Shown here one piece after another: positions 35,647-46,250 of a DNA stretch of 64,000 nt; the stretch's first letter is position 1, and each line of letters starts with the position of its first letter. A model generated the notes under the pieces. That model searched no databases. It was not told the DNA's origin and worked only from the letters and a program-made list of their open reading frames with translations. This DNA is from Bullera alba (taxonomy: Eukaryota > Basidiomycota > Tremellomycetes > Tremellales > Bulleraceae). The translations under genes and the position numbers were made by a program. The stretch lies in contig BCIX01000004.1 in the NCBI GenBank assembly GCA_001600095.1, positions 66,586-130,585 on the forward strand, written 5' to 3'.

Positions 35647-36500
35647 GGTCAGCTGGTATCTCGATGTTTGGATTTGAGGATAAACGAGTAACGAGGAAGG
35701 GTAGTGAGGTATGATATGAATTCGGAGCACCAGAGGTCGAGTCGATGCCTCTATATATCCTGCAGAAGTCTTCTCTGTACAGCTCTGTACGACATCCGAT
35801 TCACAGGCTGATTTGCAATCCTGACATTGATTAAACACATGAAGCAGATCTTCCATTCGCGATAGACCCCTGTGTGAAAGCCTGAAAGGATGGCTGAACT
35901 CCCAATTGCAAATGCTGTCGATAAGCCTTCTGCTCACCAGTGTGTCACTCCATCCGCCTCTTGGACATTCCGCGGTGAGTGATGAGACCGCCGGTCGACG
36001 TATCGTCACGGGTGAAGGGAGTATCACAAAGTGGATGGGCAAAATGTGAAATGCGCGATGAAGCGAGCATCAGCACATCAGAGCGCGGGGGAGGAAAACA
36101 AAAGAGGTCAGCCGTCAGAGAGTTTCAGAAATTTAGAGTGGAGGACAGTGATTAAGGCGGGAGAAACGGGCGAACGGGCATGAGTCGAGAGGGGTTGGAG
36201 GGTGGATAGAGGGTGGACTTTGGTGATGCCGCTTGACGTCGACCGTCGGTCGCCGCTCGCTGCCGCGGGAAAGAAGGGCTGATCAGTCGATTCTCGTGGA
36301 TATCGATGTCCTCCCCGCCTTTTGACCTATTCATCGCTCGGCTCTCGTCATGGGATACAAGACGGTCCAGAATCTACCTACTACCTCCGCCTCGTGGTGG
36401 TCACAGATTCCCATTCGGTCTCACTCGCCTTGACCGTCTACTCACAGTTCGGTTTGCTTGACCCACTTCCGCCACTGACTTGATTGATTGACGCTTGAAT
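35647..36500. promoter_or_regulatory. Region upstream of family copy 1
   Basis: 854 bases between copies. Holds a conserved CTGATTTGCAATC at 35808-35820, 162 bases before the copy 1 ATG. At 36332, CATCGCTCG lies the same distance beyond copy 2's stop as similar blocks beyond copies 1 and 3. Confidence 0.6.
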
Positions 36501-37637
36501 CTACTCCTGCGAGTCTGACAGCAACTCGCCGAAGGATGGCGGGAGGAAGGACTCTAGAGACCAATCCTCTTCTCCGCCTGTCGTCAAAACCGTCTTCACT
36601 CCATTCGGATCAGTGGCCCTGTTCATGTCCGTGGCGCCGTCCCTCAAGCTGAGACCAATGATGATCGGGGAAAGATCCACTGTGGCAGCATGGTCGTCCG
36701 ATGGAGGATTCTCAGTGAAATAGGCTTCGATGCAGTCCACGGTTTTCTGGTATTGCCCTTCGTCGCTCCACTGGCTATGAAGTCTGCCCTGTGTCATCAT
36801 CTCCGCTTGGGCATTTACCTGTGCTTGGGGCATTGCCGGCGTGTCCCTGTTGATGGAATCCACGACTTTGCTCTTGAGTCTAGCCCGATGCTCGTTCGTA
36901 ACGTCCTTGATCCACTCTAAAGACATCGCCCTCGCTGGCTCATCGACTTCTGCCAGAACGCCTTCGACTTGCGAGTCCTGCATGCCCATGGAACGAGCAC
37001 TCTCGAGACTCTGATGAATCCCGTCGTAGACCTTGAGTATGTCTTGGATATCGTTTTCCAGGGCGGATGCGACGAATGTTTCCTTGGCCGAGACAACAGA
37101 GGCCAACATGCGCATCTTGGTCGTCAGTAGGCCCACGAGATTTACGACAGTGTCGCCCAGGAAAGAATAGGGGTAATCAGCGGAGATTTGTGATACTTTA
37201 GCTTGGGTGAACAGGTGCGTTTCCAAGGTCTGATCAATTATATCGTGGTGATAAGTCCTCGCAGTCTCATAATCGTTGTCTTCTTCAGTGTCGACAAGTT
37301 TGACGATCGGTTTCGGGAGATACAAAGTGACTCCAGTCACTCGCGGGTCTCCAAGAAACGCTACGGTCTTGACCTCGGATGCCTCATAGGACAACTTGCT
37401 CCTGACCTGGCCGAACACATGGTCATCGAAGATGCCTTCGAAGAGACTTTCTTTGTGTTTGACCAGGTCCTCCGCACTCAAGGTCGAGTACTCGGTCCTA
37501 TTGCGATGTACTCTCAGTGGGATAAGGTTCTCGATACGTGCTCTGTCCCGCTCGAACTCTTCGCAAGCTCTCAATGTCGCATGGGAGTTCTCCAATACGT
37601 GGGAGTAATTCGCAATGATATTGTTCAGTTCACTCAT
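36501..37637 (-). CDS. Tandem family copy 2, unknown function (~378 residues)
   Basis: Paralogue of copies 1 and 3, intronless, start MSELNNIIANYSHVLEN at 37637. It keeps the same landmarks: YSTLSAEDLVKHKESLFEGI, KTVAFLGDPRVTGVTLYLP, YHHDIIDQTLETHLF, MSLEWIKD, TPAMPQAQVNAQAEMM, and the C-terminal RATDPNGVKTVLTTGGE with LESFLPPSFGELLS. It differs from copies 1 and 3 across the middle, so the duplication is not recent, yet the C-terminal 40 residues are nearly unchanged, suggesting selection there. Intact frame. Function unknown. Confidence 0.8.
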   Translation of the reverse strand: MSELNNIIANYSHVLENSHATLRACEEFERDRARIENLIPLRVHRNRTEYSTLSAEDLVKHKESLFEGIFDDHVFGQVRSKLSYEASEVKTVAFLGDPRVTGVTLYLPKPIVKLVDTEEDNDYETARTYHHDIIDQTLETHLFTQAKVSQISADYPYSFLGDTVVNLVGLLTTKMRMLASVVSAKETFVASALENDIQDILKVYDGIHQSLESARSMGMQDSQVEGVLAEVDEPARAMSLEWIKDVTNEHRARLKSKVVDSINRDTPAMPQAQVNAQAEMMTQGRLHSQWSDEGQYQKTVDCIEAYFTENPPSDDHAATVDLSPIIIGLSLRDGATDMNRATDPNGVKTVLTTGGEEDWSLESFLPPSFGELLSDSQE

Positions 37638-38403
37638 CTTTGGTTGTTGGCTTCCAGGTGGCGAAAGAACGAGTGGGATGGAAGAGTCAAGAGACAGAAG
37701 AGCAGTGGGGAAAGAAGATTGACCAAGTGTCGCATTCATACCCCTTTTATCACCAAGCACCTGCTCGATGTCTAGACCAGTCGATATTCTGATTTGCAAT
37801 CTCGACGTCGATCTGACAAAGTCAGCAAGTCATCCTTTCGCGTTGTGATCCTGCCTATATCAAAGGTCGCAGCTTCGAAGAGGCTTCGAGCAGCCTTCGG
37901 AGCACCTGCTCATGCGTGATATGCAATCGACTCAACTGTTTGCAAATTGCAATCTCGACGCTGTGTTCGACGCAGTGACCCTCAGTGACCCTTTCTTGTC
38001 ATACCCCTCCAGGATTCCAAGTGTGAGAGGATTTAGCTCGCGAATGGTTTCAAGCGGCCTTATGCTAGTGCTCATCAGATCAAGCGCGCCTTGGAGAAAG
38101 GGTGTCAGAGTTCAGTATCACCTCTCCTTCCCCCAACTCCAAGGCCTAGCCCACCGCCCAGCGGCCAGCCTGTTATTCACCATGATTTTGCTTGTGGCAG
38201 TAGCTCGTCAACAAGCTTCGCACGAAAGTGTCGGTATCAGTTTACGTCTGCATCGCTCGTCTTGGGGTATGTCATCAACAATATCCTGCCGCACTCCACT
38301 TCCTATCAGTGAGAATGTCACCCAGCCGGTCAGTCTCACACTCCCACCTGCTTTGAAATTTCAGTGTTACCAATACTGAATCCTTAGACGCTGATGTCTA
38401 GAC
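37638..38403. promoter_or_regulatory. Region upstream of family copy 2
   Basis: 766 bases. CTGATTTGCAATC at 37789-37801 is 152 bases before the copy 2 ATG. A second, less exact version of the same flank follows near 37930-38080 (TTTGCAAATTGCAATC...CCTTTCTTGTCATACCCCTCC), suggesting repeated duplication of the promoter block. Confidence 0.6.
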
Positions 38404-39527
38404 CTAGGCCCGAGACAACAGCTCGCTGAAAGCGGGAGGGAGGAACGACTCCAGGGACCAATCCCCTTCGCCTCCTGTCGTCAACACCGTCTTGACTCCA
38501 TTGGGATCCGTGGCTCTCTCCTTGCCCGTAGCGTCGTCCTTGAGATTGTGTTCGAAGACGATCGAGAAAGATCTACCGAAGAGGCATAGGCGTCTGATGG
38601 GGGATGTGCCTTGAAGTAAGCGCTGAGTCTATCCAGTGCTTTCTGGTGTTGTTCTTCCTCCTCTGACCACTGCTTGCCGATCAGCTTTTCCGTGAGCTCG
38701 GTTGCTTGGGCTTCCACCTCTGACGGGTCTAGTCCCGGTGTATCTTTGTTGATGGACTTAACGATCTCGTCATAAAGAGCAGTCCTCTTCTCATCTGTCC
38801 ATTCCCTGATCCAGTCAAGAGAGAGTGCCCTCGCTGGTTCCTGAACTTCGGCCAGCACCTCCCCGGTCAGCTGAACCTCCCTGTCCAGGAGGTCCGCAGC
38901 GCTACCTTTCCTATCGTAGACTTCGAGTATGTCGTTGATGTCGGAGTCCAAGGCAGATGCAATCCAAGATTGCTTGGTCGATACTGCGAGGGGTATGTAG
39001 CGCATCTTGAATGCCAGATCAGAAGCGAGACCACCGGCGGATTGATTCACATCGGCATAGGGGTGCTTACAGACATCGAGGTATTGCTCAGCTTGTCTCG
39101 ACAAGTCGGATCGTAAAGCATTATCGATGAGGCGATGGTGATATACCCTCGCGGTCTCATAGTCGCTGTCCTGCTCAGTCCCAAGCAGAGTGGTGATTGG
39201 TTTCGGGATGTACACGGTGACCCCACTCATCCTCCCGTCGCCCAAGAATACCTCAGTCTTGGTGTCGGACATCTCGGCGGACATACTTTTCCTGACCTTG
39301 TCGGTGATGTAGTCGTGAAAGATGCCTTCCAAGAGGCTCTCCTTGTGTTTGGCCAGTTCTTCGTCGCTCAGGGTGGAGTAGTTGGTCCGTTTGCGGCGAA
39401 CCCTTAGCGGTGTACTCTTCTCCCTGCGCATCCTGTCCATGGTGTATTGCTGCTCGGCATGCAGAGTCGCTCGGCATTGCTCGAGTGCTTGGGAGTAGGT
39501 TTTAATGACCTCGGATAGGGCGGGCAT
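38404..39527 (-). pseudogene. Tandem family copy 3, frameshifted near its end
   Basis: Third paralogue, start MPALSEVIKTYSQALEQ at 39527. The open frame follows copies 1 and 2 to SSVDL (about 38570), then switches to a non-homologous tail and stops at 38481. Reading one frame over, the expected C-terminus (HNLKDDATGKERATDP, then LESFLPPAFSELLS) continues to a stop at 38404-38406. A single missing base in CTTTCTCG explains this. The protein actually encoded would be 348 residues and would lack the most conserved segment. Everything before the break looks intact (LSDEELAKHKESLLEGIF, VYIPKPITTLLG), so the loss is recent or a sequencing error. Confidence 0.72.
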
Positions 39528-40174
39528 CGTCAGCTGTCTTGGTATCTGGGGTAGTTGTGGATAGTGAGTGTGCTAATGGCGAAATGGAATGTGGTAAACC
39601 AGTAGATGGAGAAAGAGAGTGGGCAAGTGACACTGACTCCCCTTTCATCCCCAATAAGTACCCGCAGCACCTGCTCGATATCTTGTTCCAGCGACATGCT
39701 GATTTGCAATCTTGTGGTCATTCTGACGTAGTTAACGAGTCATCCTTTCTTACCATATCCCTCCGAGAGCCTCCGGGATTCGAACAGGTAAGCTCGGAAG
39801 TGTTTCGGATCAGCCTCTTGCTCAGCATCGCGTCAACTCCCCTTGTTACATCCGCGTAAGACAATGAGCGAGCGTCAGAAGTGAGCACTCACAAAGAGCA
39901 TTAGAAGTAGGAAGGAGGGAAGGAAGGACGAAGGAGAAGGCAGCACCGTCGCAAAGGGTCCGTGATGACGCGACTCGACTTTGGTTCTCGATCGCTGCCT
40001 CGGAGAAAGTCGGCTGCTTTGACGTGGGCATCCACATCGGCTTTCTGTCACAGACTCACACGGCAGGCTCAAAGTCCTCCAAGCCGTCATCCGCCGCAAC
40101 GCGCTGTGCATACGCTCAGTGCAAAGATACAACATGCGGATTCCACCGTTGAGGTGTGTTTGCTTCTGACGCTC
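39528..40174. promoter_or_regulatory. Region upstream of family copy 3
   Basis: 647 bases. CTGATTTGCAATC at 39699-39711 is 172 bases before the copy 3 ATG, and the surrounding sequence (GCACCTGCTCGATATCT) matches that upstream of copy 2. Near 39900-39940 there is a purine-rich AAGGAGG-type stretch. Confidence 0.6.
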
Positions 40175-42128
40175 TTATGTCTGCCACAGGCCGTACGACT
40201 TTCCCGGGTTGGTCTGCCACAGCCTGATAGTGCCTAGATAGACGTGTTAGCGTCGTGGTGATGGACTCGCGGAACAAGATCTCAGTTGAGAGGGAGAGAA
40301 GAACAGAAAGCAAGACGAGGAGCAATCGGAAGAGAGGGGCGGTGAGCAAGGGAGCAAGGAGGCGAGGAGGGAGCGAGAGAGCGAAGGAGCGAGGGAGTGA
40401 AGGTGTGAAGGTGTGAAGTGAGGGTGTGACGGTGTGACGGTGTGACGGTGTGACGGTGTGACGGTGTGACGGTGTGACGGTGTGACGGTGTGAGGGAGTA
40501 ACGGTGGGACGGTGTGACGGAGTGAGGGAGTGAGGGAGTGAAGAAGCGAGGGAGTGAGGGAGTGAGAGAGATAGCGAGAGCGAGAGAGAGGGGAAGAGCA
40601 AGGGGGCGAGTGCGAGAGAGTGCGAGAGAAAGCTAGGGGAACGGCGAGCAAAAGAGGGAGACAGGGGGCTAACGGGGAGGATGTGAGGGAGTGGAGGGGA
40701 AGTGCCAGAAGGAGTGAGGGCGCCGACTCACCATCCTCTGATCCAGAAGCATAGACCTCTCCATCGGGCGAGTAGCTCGCACAAAGCACTGGCCCGTGAT
40801 GACCCTTGTACACCTCCTTCTCCTGTCCCGAGTCGAGGTCGTACACCCTCACCCAGGGGTCGTTGGCGCTGCCGACGATGAACCTGTCTCTGAGGAAGGG
40901 GTGTAGCGAGGCGGAAGTCGGCGCGTGGGGCAGGGGCACAGTCACCGGTGGGTGTTGCCTACGAGCGTTGTATCAGCATCTTGACACTTCATATAACATT
41001 GGGGAGGGGTGTTTGCTCACCTGAGAATGTCCAGAAAGTGTACCTTGTTCCCCGCCGTGACGCTCAGAGTCCCTCCTCCATGGGCAAGCTCCATGCTAGT
41101 GACGGGATCGCCTAGGTCCAAACTAGCAGTCTGGGACAGTGTTCGCAAATCCCACCATCTAAGTCGAATCAGCTGAAATGCATTGAAGGAGAGCTCGGGC
41201 AACACACCTTACGAGACCATCCTCAGAGGCGCTGACGCCGACAGCACCGCCCTGCGCGTCGTCCCAGACGAGTGACCTGATGGTGCCATCGCAGGACAGG
41301 CCATCTGGCCGAGAACCAAGAATCAGGGGCTCGGCATCGGGCCTGCCTAGATCGAACAGCCTGATCTTCTTCTCGTTTCCGCCCTGGAATAACATGAGCT
41401 GCGCTCCTTTCCGAAAAACCGGTCAGCTCACTGTGAGAAGGTATTGAGATGATTGCTGGGGGTTGAGGGCGACAGAGCGGACAATGTGGTTGTGAGCGAA
41501 AGAGTGGAGGGCTTCGCCAGAGTTGCAGTCCCAGATTTTCCTGCAACAAGGTCAGACACGACTTCACGAAAACCAAGGCGTATGGCTCACGCTGTGAAGT
41601 CTGCGGAACCGGTGACGGCGCGAGAAGTGTCGAGAGAAAGTTTGGTCGACCACACAGCTCCTTTGTGGCCTGTATCACCGATGAGTCAGCTCCGAGTCCT
41701 GATCCTGGAGAGGCCAAACCCACCGAGGAACGTTCCTATCCAGTCTCCGAGCCAGCTGCGGAGCATGGGGTTTCCGTCCTTACAGGCGGAAATGAGGAGA
41801 TACGTTCCGTCGTCCAGGCTGTAGATGGTCAGCACCTTGATCTTGATATGGGGGACTTTACTAACAGGTTTGAGAATTGAAGGTGGACGACTGGTCTGGT
41901 ATGTCCGGAACACAGGAGAGGCTGGACCTTGACCTGACCGCCATTGGCCCCGCCGCTCTGCTGCTGAGTCAAGGGGTCGGGTGTCCGTGGATGAGAAGGC
42001 GGTTGCGAGTTGGGCTGTAGGTTGTGACCGTTCAGGTTGCCGATTGGGTTGACGTTGTTGATGATGCTGTTGGTGTACTGATTGGGCATCTGGTAGTACC
42101 CGTTGGAATTGAGGTTGAGGCCGGACAT
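40175..42128 (-). CDS. STRAP-like WD40 protein
   Basis: WD40 beta-propeller homologous to STRAP (serine/threonine kinase receptor-associated protein, also found with the SMN complex). The N-terminus is an Asn/Gln/Pro-rich extension of about 70 residues beyond the family start. Then come CSGHTRPVVHLQFS (repeat 1), GAVWSTKLSLDTSRAVTGSA, KIWDCNSGEALHSFAHNHI, KIRLFDLGRPDAEPL, a repeat ending RWWDLRT, ASLDLGDPVTSMELA, LHPFLRDRFIVGSANDPWVR and YKGHHGPVLCASYSPDGE. The last exon, joined across a 498-nt intron (40234-40731), gives GTIRLWQTNPGKSYGLW, which is the STRAP end. Other introns are about 50-80 nt. It is divergent from SmD1, another splicing-related gene. Confidence 0.93.
40234..40731 (-). other. 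498-nt intron of the STRAP gene
   Basis: Donor GTGAGT at 40731, branch-like CTAAC and acceptor TAG at 40234. About ten times the usual intron length here, purine-rich on the plus strand, and it holds the octanucleotide satellite. Confidence 0.85.
40423..40494. repeat. Octanucleotide satellite GGTGTGAC
   Basis: Eight exact tandem copies (40423-40486) plus one with a final change. Flanked on both sides by degenerate GAGGGAGT-type purine repeats. Lies within the STRAP intron. Confidence 0.95.
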
Positions 42129-42984
42129 GCTAGCGGGTTGGGACTGGTGATGTGGTGGTTGTGTACTCGTTGGTCGTTTATGCAGGTTGAAGTTGATTGG
42201 AGTATGCGGTATTATAAAGGTCTATTTGTTGGATGGTTGGATTGGTTGCTGCGATGAGGTCGTGATTGTCTCGTGAAGAACGGGTCCGGGCGTCAAGCGT
42301 GTTCGAGTGGACGAAGAGTCAGAGAGCTGATTATGAGATGGGTGGATGCTGAAGAAGCGACGTGGAAGCGTTTGAGTGGAGTTGCGAGTTGCTAGAAGGT
42401 TTGACTCGTTGAAAGGAGGTTGAACGTCGATACCGTGTTATGCCGAATGTGTTCCGCAAGAGCGCTTTGCAATAGTGGACGCTGTAGCTCAATCCTAATC
42501 TTTCTCGTTGCTCCTGCAGATGGATTTGCTGTTCACAATCTAGTGAGATTCGGCAAGGAGGTGGAAGAGTTGATATTCGCTGCGAGAATGGTGTGCTGGT
42601 TCGGGCTTGTGATTTCCTTTGGATTGTCGTTTCTTTATGGCTGATCAGTCGAATGTCGGGTATAGCGGCTATGGAGGGAGAGGATGGGCAGAGGTGTTAT
42701 AGGGAATGAGGGTGATGGGTTGGAGGTGGTGATGAGGTATAGAGTAGGGTGAGCAAAGGGTGAGTAGAGAGCGACGAGGAAGCAACAACAGCGAAGCGGT
42801 GACATGCCAAGAAAGTGCCACATCCACCACCCACTACCACGTGGTTTTGCCACCCACTCTGCCAGCTAAATCGTAATGCCGAAACGCCGCCAGTCCTGGC
42901 GTTGTCAAGTCCACTGACAGGTATCAACCAGGTCTATCACACCGCTATACACACCAGCAATACTCGTCCGACTCCGTCTTCACG
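42129..42984. promoter_or_regulatory. Divergent STRAP/SMD1 intergenic region
   Basis: 856 bases. A CACGTG palindrome at 42838-42843 lies about 140 bases before the SmD1 ATG and could bind bHLH factors. The rest contains TTG-rich leader-like DNA next to STRAP. No gene supported. Confidence 0.5.
42838..42843. promoter_or_regulatory. E-box CACGTG
   Basis: Perfect palindromic E-box upstream of SMD1, in an otherwise unremarkable stretch. Function inferred only. Confidence 0.35.
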
Positions 42985-43655
42985 ATGAAGCTCGTCAGGT
43001 AAGCGAGGAGAGAAACACTCGGGGCGAGGTAAAGTATGCTGATTTTGACATTCTGTAGGTTTTTGATGAAGCTCAGTAACGAGACGGTCACGATAGAGTT
43101 GAAAAACGGCACCGTCGTCCATGGAACGATCACTTGTGGGTATCAGTCTCAAGGAGTGCTGGAGGCATGGGGATCAGGGATGTGATGCTGTAGGAGAGGA
43201 GAGAAATCGGGATGGGGCATACGGCGAGGAAGGCAAACAGTGCAGGAAATCGAAGACATGGGATTGGGAGGGAAGAGATATGGCGCTGGGGAGGAGGACC
43301 TTGGCTGGCCCTGCCCGTATCCTTCGATGTCAGTAACTGATTCATATACTTAGCCGTCGACCCACAGATGAATACGCATCTGAAATCGGTCAAGCTCACC
43401 CTCCGTTCCGCCGCTCCCAACACCGCACCACTTTCGCTCGACTCGCTAGCCGTCCGAGGCAACAATGTTCGGTACTACATCCTCCCCGACTCCTTACCCC
43501 TCGACACGCTCCTGGTGGACGACGCACCCAGGGCCAAGAAGAGGAAGGAGGGCGGCGCGGCTCGTGGCGCTAGAGGCGGTAGAGGGGGTCCAATGCGGGG
43601 AGGACCCAGGGGCAGAGGTGGACCCAGAGGCGGGGGTAGAGGACGGGGATTCTAA
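42985..43655 (+). CDS. SMD1: Spliceosomal core protein SmD1
   Basis: Sm-ring subunit of U1, U2, U4 and U5 snRNPs. Exons: 42985-42998, 43059-43135 and 43354-43655, giving 130 residues. The start [20 protein letters not shown] is the SmD1 N-terminus. Sm motif 1 includes NGTVVHGTI, followed by the loop [16 protein letters not shown], and Sm motif 2 is SVRGNN-like [14 protein letters not shown]. The C-terminus is an RG-rich tail ([15 protein letters not shown]), a site for Arg methylation. The intron pattern has a very short first coding exon (14 nt). The second intron is 218 nt, about four times the local norm. It is divergent from STRAP. Confidence 0.97.
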
Positions 43656-44191
43656 TCCGAGAGCGGTGGATCAGGAGACGGGGTCTAGGAAGACGAAGAC
43701 CGAAGGATAGGAGTAAAAGTCAGCACGACTAGAGGCGTCTCAGCGCAGAGAAGAGGCATCATGCCACTTTGGCCCCTGTATGGGACCAAAGGCTATACCA
43801 CGGCGGATCACGACACCAGGGTCAGATTCGACGGGAAATCATCAGCTATCGATCATGCATCGACGCGGTGTGTGTGATATCCTCGCAAGAATAAGGAGTC
43901 GAGTGGAATGGGTTCCGCGCAGTGAGGATGCCTTACGTCTGGGCACTGATTTCCGGTATATTCACTGACACAGGATCTAACCAACATTGTCATCGACAAG
44001 ATGCCCAGCACTGACCCTGAAGGACGAGACGCTGCAGGCGTACAGCGGCATCAATGCCGTATTTGCATTACTTGGAAGAGCTGACGCCTAACGCCCCGCC
44101 GCAGCTGCGTCGTACAGTATTGATCACATTCATGAAGGACGTTCCGTCCTATTTTGGTATACCAAGCTTACCCACCATCCCGCCCAACCTC
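43656..44191. other. Intergenic between convergent SMD1 and the dehydrogenase
   Basis: 536 bases with two 3' ends. No gene or notable repeat seen. Confidence 0.5.
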
Positions 44192-45778
44192 TCAATAACC
44201 CTTGTCGAGATCGACGACATTCAACCACTCTCCCGTTTTGAGGTAATGCTCCGTCGAGCTCAACAACAACTCTGCCCCGGCATCATAGTAATTCTCAAAG
44301 TCGCCCGAGACGTGGGGCGTGACTATCGCCCTCGGATGGGTGAACAGCGCATGGTTCTCCGGCAGGGGTTCTGGGTCGGTGACATCGAGTGCGGCGCCGA
44401 AGAGGCCGTTCGGGGCGTCTAGCGCCTCGATCAGGGTTTCTGCGGTTGATATGGGTCAGTTTGTGACAGGAGAGTGGATGTGGGCGGGGGGCACTCACCA
44501 GACTTTACTAGATCGCCTCTACCGACATTGACGAAGATAGCTCCTTTGGGCAACAGATCTTAACCTGTCAGCTGGCTGGAATCTTCGTAGAGGGAGGACG
44601 CACCAAAGTGCTCCCGCTTGAGCATCCACTGCGTCTGCGGCGTCGAGGGCAGACTCGCGACGAGAATGTCGCAGCGGGAGAGGAAGGTGTTGAACGACTT
44701 TGCGTCATTGGTCGAGTAGTATGCCTCGGGCAGAACACCTGGCGAGATCAGCTCGCTGTACAGCTCACCTCTCCAGCATGGGAGCCTCGCTGTCAGTTGG
44801 AACTCACCCTCCTTGTCGCCAGTTCCCTCGATAATGTACTAAACACCAAGTCAGCGCCGGCACCAAGACCAAACACTAGCAGGACCTACGCCCTCGTCGA
44901 GCCGCTTGCTGCCGCTCGAGTTGGCAGCGATGATCTTGGCATTCATGCACTTGAGCACTCGGGCCGTTTCCCGAGCAATGTGTCCGTATCCCTGTGTCCG
45001 GTCAGTGACGAGCGACCTGAGAACACTGTATAGCGGATGTGGCTCACCAAAAAGCCAATGGTCTTGCCGTAGATATACCTCGGCTGACCCATGATACCCT
45101 GTTTCTCCGCTATCGACGTCCTGCTCGCCCATTTCTTTTCATTCTGGGACAGGCGGGTCAGCTGCGCTTGAAGAGCTGTAGAGGAAGCTGGCCTACGCGG
45201 AGATAATCGACTGTCAAGTGGGTCGAAATGTACACTGTCTCATCGGTCAGGCGATCTGGAGCGCACAGGGGAACGATCCGAGCTCACAGTTCACAATCAT
45301 TGCCACGATCCATTGCGGGATAGACAAGCTGTGGATTCCTGTCACGACAAATTCAGTATCCCATCTATACTCCGATACGAGCGTATAGCCCACCCCAAGA
45401 GCGGACCCACCTGACGAGTTGCAGACCTTGATCTGCTGCTTGGCCTCTTTGGACTGGAACAGTGGTGCGACAGTGACCTTGTTCACGCCGGCTACCGCCT
45501 AGTCAGCCGCACATCACATATCTAAGATACATGGCAGACCCACCACTTGACAGCTGGAGGACTTTGGTCTTCTTCACCTGGTCCAACGAGACGATACCCT
45601 CCGGCAGGCCCGTCCACCTGGCGTACCAAACGTCCACTTCGGGCCATACCTCCTCTGGAACGGCCTGGTCATCGGGGAAATAGTGGACAGTGCTGAATTG
45701 CTTCTTGAAGGCATCAAGGACTTTGTCGCTGATCCTGACTGTGACGCAGAGCGTGGAGAGGGGTTCGATACTGACCAT
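44192..45778 (-). CDS. D-isomer 2-hydroxyacid dehydrogenase
   Basis: NAD(P)-dependent oxidoreductase of the D-2-hydroxyacid dehydrogenase superfamily (glyoxylate, phosphoglycerate and similar). The start MVSIEPLSTLCVTVRISD at 45778 opens the substrate-binding half; VKKTKVLQLSSGG and KVCNSSG follow. The nucleotide-binding half has GKTIGFLGYGHIARETARVL (GxGxxA), then SKRLDEG. After further exons come CDILVASLPSTPQT, FVNVGRGDLVKS (catalytic Arg), PEPLPENHALF and VTPHVSGDF (catalytic His). The order and spacing of Arg, Glu and His fit an active enzyme. At least nine exons. The exact substrate is not clear; it is not a simple formate or phosphoglycerate dehydrogenase by length of the regulatory ends. 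Confidence 0.92.
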
Positions 45779-46250
45779 TGCGGAGGGTCGGGAGTGGTGA
45801 TTGATGCAAGATTGATGATATGCGAGGAGGATCTAGGATCTAGATGGAATGGGCGATCGTGATAAGTAGTGTTGTCAGTCGAGTGTGGAATGATAGACAC
45901 AAGACCACGAGCATCACAAGATCCAATCACTCCCCCCGCTAGACGCTCATTGCGGCGCTGCTTGGACGCTGCCGTCGCCATCGATGCCGCCGTTGACGCT
46001 ATCGCCCATTCGCAGCCGCTCGGTAAATCTCCGAGATAACAACTAACCGTCGGCTAAATCCGATACGTGGGATGGCCGGGATTGGTCGGTGACTACCATC
46101 GTGCATCGGGCTAGTCACAGCATGCAGTGCATGTACGATAGATACTACACTACGCTCCTGCTGACTTTAGTTGTACAGCGATGGGTACTCTCCGGTCACT
46201 ACTAAGAAGCACACTGCAGTGACTGCACCAGCTTGGCACCACACCCCTGC
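45779..46250. promoter_or_regulatory. Intergenic upstream of the dehydrogenase
   Basis: 472 bases between two minus-strand genes; holds the dehydrogenase promoter and the DUS3 3' end. No clear TATA or repeat. Confidence 0.45.

Noticed and set aside
35647..36042. In-frame upstream extension of family copy 1
   Set aside because: Begins with a non-ATG codon, and copies 2 and 3 share homology only from the ATG at 35646.
40116..40945. Long minus-strand frame with repeated SHRHTVTP-type peptide
   Set aside because: It is the translated octanucleotide satellite and purine repeat within the STRAP intron; the upstream part is the real STRAP exon.
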